From Streptomyces venezuelae ATCC 10712 (lineage in GTDB: Bacteria > Actinomycetota > Actinomycetes > Streptomycetales > Streptomycetaceae): a stretch of DNA of 64,000 nucleotides. The stretch is from positions 8,159,506 through 8,223,505 of the forward strand of contig NZ_CP029197.1 in assembly GCF_008639165.1 (NCBI RefSeq). The letters run 5' to 3'. Both the position numbers and the translations under genes were made by a program. Below, one piece after another: positions 60,370-64,000 of the stretch. A model generated the notes under the pieces. The model saw only the letters and a program-made list of their open reading frames with translations, searched no databases and was not told the origin of the DNA. The stretch's first letter is position 1; each line of letters starts with the position of its first letter.

Positions 60370-60972
60370 GTGGAGAGGTTCACCGTCGAGCCGCTTCGGG
60401 TGGTCGACTTCGTGCAGCACGTGCGGCGCCGCCCGCAGGGGTACTTTCTGGTTGAGCGGGGCAGCCCCGAGCTTCCCACCGAGGTGCTGCGGGCGGTGGC
60501 CTGGGACGCGCTGCACCGTCGCGACGGTAGGCATGGACGGATCAGCGTCGAGATCGGGTCTGGTCTCAGCTTCACCGTGGAGAGCGATCAGCGCCCCAGT
60601 GCCGATGAACGCGGATTCTTCGGTTCCCTGCTCGACATGTTCGACATGCAGCGCTGGGCTCCCTCCGCCGCTGCCGCACTCAGTGTCCGCACTGTCATCG
60701 AGGTGTGGCTGGATGGCTGTGGCTATCGCCAGGAGCTGGTCGGGATGGATCCGACCGGCCCCTGGGAAGAGCTCATAGCGCCGGCCCCCTTCGGGACCCG
60801 GACCACGTTCCACCTCGATCCTGCATTCTGCGGTCCGGGCGAGGCCATCGCCTGGGCGCTGCGACCCGAAGAACTACACCGAGAGGGAGGAACGTGCAGG
60901 GAACATCCCTCGCCCACGAGGTTTCCGATTCACGATCTCCGAGCGGAGACTGAAGGGTCACTCAGTGAGTAG
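60370..60972 (+). CDS. Hypothetical protein resembling a degenerate gyrase B/GHKL N-terminus
   Basis: A 200-aa soluble protein. The opening VVDFVQHVRRRPQGYFLVERG resembles the VRKRPGMYIG start of GyrB/ParE, and PTEVLRAVAWDALH sits where the ATP-binding Asn helix would be, but the Asn and DGxGI motifs of active GHKL ATPases are not seen. Later segments (SVRTVIEVWLDGCGYRQELVG, GTRTTFHLDPAFC) keep the order of the gyrase fold. It probably lacks ATPase activity. The GTG start is 4 nt after GGAGG. Confidence 0.5.
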   Translation: MERFTVEPLRVVDFVQHVRRRPQGYFLVERGSPELPTEVLRAVAWDALHRRDGRHGRISVEIGSGLSFTVESDQRPSADERGFFGSLLDMFDMQRWAPSAAAALSVRTVIEVWLDGCGYRQELVGMDPTGPWEELIAPAPFGTRTTFHLDPAFCGPGEAIAWALRPEELHREGGTCREHPSPTRFPIHDLRAETEGSLSE

Positions 60973-61086
60973 GACTCGTTCGCAGGAGGTCGAAGCCGGC
61001 GCTTTCGGCGTACGGGCTTCCCTCCCCAGCTGCGTACGGACGAACGTCCCCAGTTGTTTCTGATCCTGGTGCGCCATGCTGGCTCC

Positions 61087-61521
61087 ATGACAACTAAGGG
61101 GTGGGGCATAGCGGCCGTGGCCTGGAGCGTGCTTGCTGTGCTGTTTCTGGGGATAGCGGTGTCGGTCGGGGCTCTCGGGCTCGTGCGGCTGGGACTAGCT
61201 GGGAACGAAGTCCGGGTGCGTCTTTCGCAGTGCCGGCTCGAAAGCAGTCGAAGTGGAAGCCACGTTGAGTGCTCGGGTCGGCTTTTGGGCGACGTGAGCA
61301 TGAACACCGTTACGGTGCGTTATGACGGCAAGAGAGGGGACGTAGTGCCAGCGGCCAGAACGCCATGGGGAACCTATGAGGTGGTGGACAAGAGCTTCAC
61401 GTCGTGGGGGACGGCAGTTCTGTATCCGCTCCTGCCTCTCGTTGCGACGGCGGTGACGTCCTATTTCGCGTTGAGATCCGGCCGTCGAGGGAAGAGGCAG
61501 ACCGCGCCAAGTGCTTCGTGA
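61087..61521 (+). CDS. Hypothetical membrane protein with two transmembrane helices
   Basis: A 144-aa protein from ATG 61087 (MTTKGWG). Helix 1 is IAAVAWSVLAVLFLGIAVSVGALGLV. An extracytoplasmic loop of about 70 residues with two Cys (SQCRLESS, VECSGRLLG) could form a disulfide. Helix 2 is AVLYPLLPLVATAVTSYFAL, followed by a basic tail. Resembles the DUF3592-like layout (two helices flanking a small beta domain), without certainty. Confidence 0.62.
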   Translation: MTTKGWGIAAVAWSVLAVLFLGIAVSVGALGLVRLGLAGNEVRVRLSQCRLESSRSGSHVECSGRLLGDVSMNTVTVRYDGKRGDVVPAARTPWGTYEVVDKSFTSWGTAVLYPLLPLVATAVTSYFALRSGRRGKRQTAPSAS

Positions 61522-61526
61522 GACTC

Positions 61527-61852
61527 TTATGCGACTTCCGTCTCTCGCTCGATGGCGGTGAGCCGGTTCTTCAGTCGGTAGCTGGGGCCGTTGATGGAGA
61601 TCACTTCGCAGTGGTGGAGGAGTCGGTCGAGGATCGCGGTGGCGAGGACCTCGTCGCCTAAGACCTGGCCCCACTCGCTGAAGGTCTTGTTCGAGGTCAG
61701 GATGATGAGCCCTTCTCGTAGCGCTTGGAGATGACCTGGAAGACCAGGTTCGCCTCAGCGCGTTCGAGGGGCTGGTAGCCGACCTCGTCGACCACGAGGA
61801 CGCCGGGCCGCAGGTAGGTTCCGAGCTTGTTCGTCAGACGCCGTGCAGCCTC
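61527..61852 (-). pseudogene. Second IS21-type istB fragment (3' part, frameshifted)
   Basis: The minus strand encodes EAARRLTNKLGTYLRPGVLVVDEVGYQPLERAEANLVFQVISKRYEKG, then one missing base near 61703 shifts the frame. The rest (TSNKTFSEWGQVLGDEVLATAILDRLLHHCEVISINGPSYRLKNRLTAIERETEVA) is readable in the shifted frame to the natural stop at 61527. The 5' half is missing: the sequence breaks off at about 61852, exactly where an IS5-type fragment begins. This is a different istB from that at 59195. Confidence 0.78.
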
Positions 61853-61856
61853 GGTG

Positions 61857-62037
61857 GTACGAACGCAAGGCCGAGCGCTTTCTTGGTTTCGCGGGTATTT
61901 CCGCGGCCCCTTTCTGCCTCTGCCGCATCGTCGCGACGAACCTCTTGGCCCTGCTGGTCAAACCGACCGGCGCGGCCTGGACGGGCGATACGGACGGGGC
62001 AGCCATCATGGCGCCGGAGTCTACTGGTGAGGTCTAG
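61857..62037 (+). pseudogene. IS5-type transposase C-terminal fragment
   Basis: From 61858 the plus strand reads YERKAERFLGFAGISAAPFCLCRIV, the last helices of an IS5-type transposase, and runs to a stop at 62035-62037. The preceding part of the gene is absent. It is the piece missing from the remnant at 45284-45727. Confidence 0.7.
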
Positions 62038-62082
62038 GGCCTGGGTCGAAAGTGGATCTTGGGATGTGAATGATCTCGGTTC

Positions 62083-62947
62083 ATGGGTCGGAGAGATCTC
62101 ACGGGCGAGCAGCGGGCAGTGCTGGAGCCGTTGTTACCGAGGGGGGCCACGGCGGGGGCGGCCGTAGGTCTGGCTTCGGCGGCGGTTGATCGGCGGCATA
62201 CGGTTCCGGGTCCGGACCGGTGTTCCGTGGCGTGACGGGCCCGTCGAGTACGGGCCGCGGGGCCGGGGCTACGACCTGTTCCGCGGGTGGCAGCAACGGC
62301 ACCTGGCACCGCGTCGTCACCCGGCTTCAGCCCCGGGCCGACGCGAGAGGTGCGACCACGTGGGACCTGAGCGTCGATTCCACGGTGTGCCGCGCTCATC
62401 AGCCAGCGGCTGGGACCGTAAGCAGAGTGACCTGCAGAAAGGACCGGCGGGTGTTCACCGAGCCTTGTGATCACGGGCTGGGACGCTCGCGCGGCGGGTT
62501 CACGACCGAGCTGCACCGGGCCGTCGAGCAGGTCCAGAAGCCCATGGCGATGGTGACCGCGGCCGGGCAGCGCGGGGAATCGCCGCAGTTCGAGCCGGTG
62601 CTGGAGAAGGTCCGCGTGCTCCGCATCGGACCGGGCCGGCCACGCGTCCGCCCCGATCGGGTGCGGGCTGACAAGGCCTACGCCTTCCGCCGAAACCGGG
62701 CCTACCTGCGCCGACGAGGGATCCGCTGCACCATCCCGGACAAGGCCGACCAGACGCGCATCCGCTGGAAGCTCGGCTCCCGCGGCGGCCGGCGAAGTTC
62801 GCTCCAGCCGACTGCCGCGAGCGCCAGGCGGCCGAGTGCGGGATCAACCGTCTCAAGAGACATCGCGCTGTCGCCACGCGCTACGACAAGCTGGCAGTCT
62901 GTTTCGAGGCGGCCGTGCTGGTTGCTGCGATCGACGAATGGTTATGA
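62083..62947 (+). pseudogene. IS5-type transposase, near full length, multiple frameshifts
   Basis: Starts MGRRDLTGEQRAVLEPLLPRG. The continuation is found in other frames: IGGIRFRVRTGVPWRDGPVEYGPRG, then GTWHRVVTRLQPRADARG, TTWDLSVDSTVCRAHQ (first DDE Asp), FTEPCDHGLGRSRGGFTTELH, RPDRVRADKAYAFRRNRAYLRRRGIRCTIPDK, and ECGINRLKRHRAVATRYDKLAV to EWL and the stop at 62947. At least four frame changes (near 62157, 62290, 62450 and 62800) make it inactive. Its 3' end overlaps the stop of the convergent lipoprotein gene. Confidence 0.8.
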
Positions 62948-63454
62948 CTCTGTCTCGCGCGTCATCAGGTACGTGTTCCCGATGTCTGGATCGCCGTACA
63001 TGAAGAACAGCACCAAACCATCGTGCTGATCGCGGTCCACGTGGAAGTACCAGGAGTATGTCGCTGGGGGTTCCGGAAGCGAGGGGTCAGCCCCTGGCGT
63101 CAGGGAAATGCGTCTCTCGATTCGTGTCCGGGTCGTGAGCGCGAGCCGGACGACCTGTCCGCCTTCGTCGTCGGTCAGTTGCCAGGTTCCCGTACCGGAG
63201 AGGCGCCAGCCGTCCTCGAAGTCGAAGTTCTGCCCGTCGAGCTTTTCGAGAAGGGCCGTTCCGTCTTTACGGAGCTCCATGCGGGTCCCCTCGACGTTCT
63301 CCCAGCCCCCAGCGGCTTCGGCCGCCGTGGCGTCGTGGATCCCTGTTCCCTCGTAGTACTGGTAGGGGCCGGCGCACCCTGTCAGAGACGCCGCACCCAC
63401 TATCAAGACACCAAGGACCGCCCGCCACGCACACAGCCTGCGTCCGCCTGCCAC
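62942..63454 (-). CDS. Secreted lipoprotein of unknown function
   Basis: A 170-aa precursor with a basic head (MAGGRRLCAWR), hydrophobic core and lipobox SLTGC, so it should be lipid-anchored on the outer face of the membrane. The mature part is a small beta-rich domain (RMELRKDGTALLEKLDG, SGTGTWQLTDDEGGQVVRLAL, TYSWYFHVDRDQHDGLVLFFMYGDPD). Similar lipocalin/META-like streptomycete lipoproteins exist; function unknown. GTG start with GGAGG 5 nt upstream. Confidence 0.75.
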   Translation of the reverse strand: MAGGRRLCAWRAVLGVLIVGAASLTGCAGPYQYYEGTGIHDATAAEAAGGWENVEGTRMELRKDGTALLEKLDGQNFDFEDGWRLSGTGTWQLTDDEGGQVVRLALTTRTRIERRISLTPGADPSLPEPPATYSWYFHVDRDQHDGLVLFFMYGDPDIGNTYLMTRETES

Positions 63455-64000
63455 CAGGACCTCCCACCCTCAGCCCGTATCGGCCAACCGATAGGAGCAG
63501 CCGTGGAGAGATACCCTGCCAGACATGTTGAACGCGTTCAACTCTGCGGCTGAAGAGGTGGCGGTCACCCTCACAACTCGTGCGTACAGCGCTGCCCGCA
63601 ACCGCCGACAAGCACCATGAACAGCGTTCTCGATACAGGGCCTAGACCGCGCTTCGGGCGTCGGAACGCTCCCGAGGTGCAGCCTTGCATCGCCGGCTGC
63701 ACCCTTGGGTGGCCTGTGTCCCTTTCGGCGCTTCGAGGCCTGGCTTGCTGTCGGGTGCGTTGTTGGCGGGTGGGTTGGCGGGTCCGTTCTGGTTGTTTCG
63801 GTGTGGCTGGTTTCTGTCTCCGGGATTGTGTCCGTTCTCTTGGTGTCAGGAGTTTTGGACGGGGGGAGTGAATTCTCTTTCTGTTCGGGTGATTTGACGG
63901 GTTGTCTTTGATTTGCGTTGGGGGAGCTGGTATTTTGGGGTGTAGGTATTTTCGAGTTGCTCTCGTTGTGGGGGCGGGTTAGTGGTGGATGGGGGGTGGG
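63455..64000. other. Intergenic right edge, hairpin and G/T-rich tract
   Basis: No credible gene. GGTGCAGCC (63676-63684) and GGCTGCACC (63695-63703) form a perfect 9-bp hairpin with a 10-nt loop. From about 63710 to the end the plus strand becomes strongly G/T-biased and less GC-rich (runs such as GGGGGG, TTTGATTTG), unlike the rest of the window. It may be a long untranslated leader or promoter region of a gene beyond the window. Confidence 0.5.

Noticed and set aside
63525..63620. Small frame of 31 codons starting in the perfect palindrome TTGAACGCGTTCAA (63528-63541)
   Set aside because: No ribosome-binding site and no resemblance to a protein family. The palindrome could be an operator for the lipoprotein gene, but there is no further support.
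1..64000. Search by eye for CRISPR arrays, rRNA and tRNA genes
   Set aside because: No regularly spaced direct repeats of 24-40 nt with unique spacers and no rRNA or tRNA signatures were seen. The short periodic repeats found are inside genes or are simple tandem units.

Overview
The window is high-GC actinobacterial chromosome. Streptomyces or a close relative is the best fit: it carries a Streptomyces subtilisin inhibitor, a likely F420-dependent luciferase-like oxidoreductase, a mycothiol-linked DinB-fold protein, many TetR regulators, GTG starts, and IS families common in streptomycetes. Everything here is read from sequence and recalled family motifs; no database search was run.

Layout. 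0-13.9 kb: unlinked small genes (Spo0M-like protein, aldo/keto reductase, secreted metzincin-like protease, GNAT, a HEAT plus ParB/sulfiredoxin-like fusion, a DJ-1/PfpI protein, two P-loop kinases, a DUF2975/XRE pair with its own operators, a VOC protein, and a subtilisin inhibitor), with decayed IS fragments at the left edge. 14.0-36.2 kb: the centrepiece, a one-direction Tc-type toxin operon. It encodes a 3209-aa TcA, three tandem kelch beta-propeller proteins, a 2762-aa fused TcB-TcC ending in a GIY-YIG-like nuclease domain, and a translationally coupled Imm26-like immunity gene. A strong hairpin separates the TcA/kelch part from the TcB-TcC part. 36.3-45.3 kb: housekeeping and hypothetical genes (luciferase-like oxidoreductase, squalene/phytoene synthase family, hydrolase, APH kinase, TetR, HutD, methyltransferase, HD hydrolase).

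45.3-61.9 kb: a TetR/hydrolase pair, a CatB-like acetyltransferase divergent from a TetR gene, and an orphan C-A-T-TE NRPS whose adenylation code reads as serine (EntF-like). These are followed by a graveyard of IS21, tyrosine recombinase and small hypothetical genes. The two halves of one IS5-type transposase lie in opposite orientation at the two ends of this block, which suggests it is an inverted segment. 61.9-64.0 kb: a second, frameshifted IS5-type transposase, a lipoprotein gene and a G/T-rich intergenic edge.

How the genes may work together: the Tc operon should build a pentameric TcA pore that docks a TcB-TcC cocoon and injects the C-terminal toxin. The immunity gene would protect the producer. 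The kelch proteins may be accessory surface or targeting factors; their role is unknown. Several monocistronic genes (at 6825, 7527, 10016, 11533, 38297 and 44229) have a -10-like hexamer ending 6-7 nt before the start codon, as expected for leaderless transcripts.
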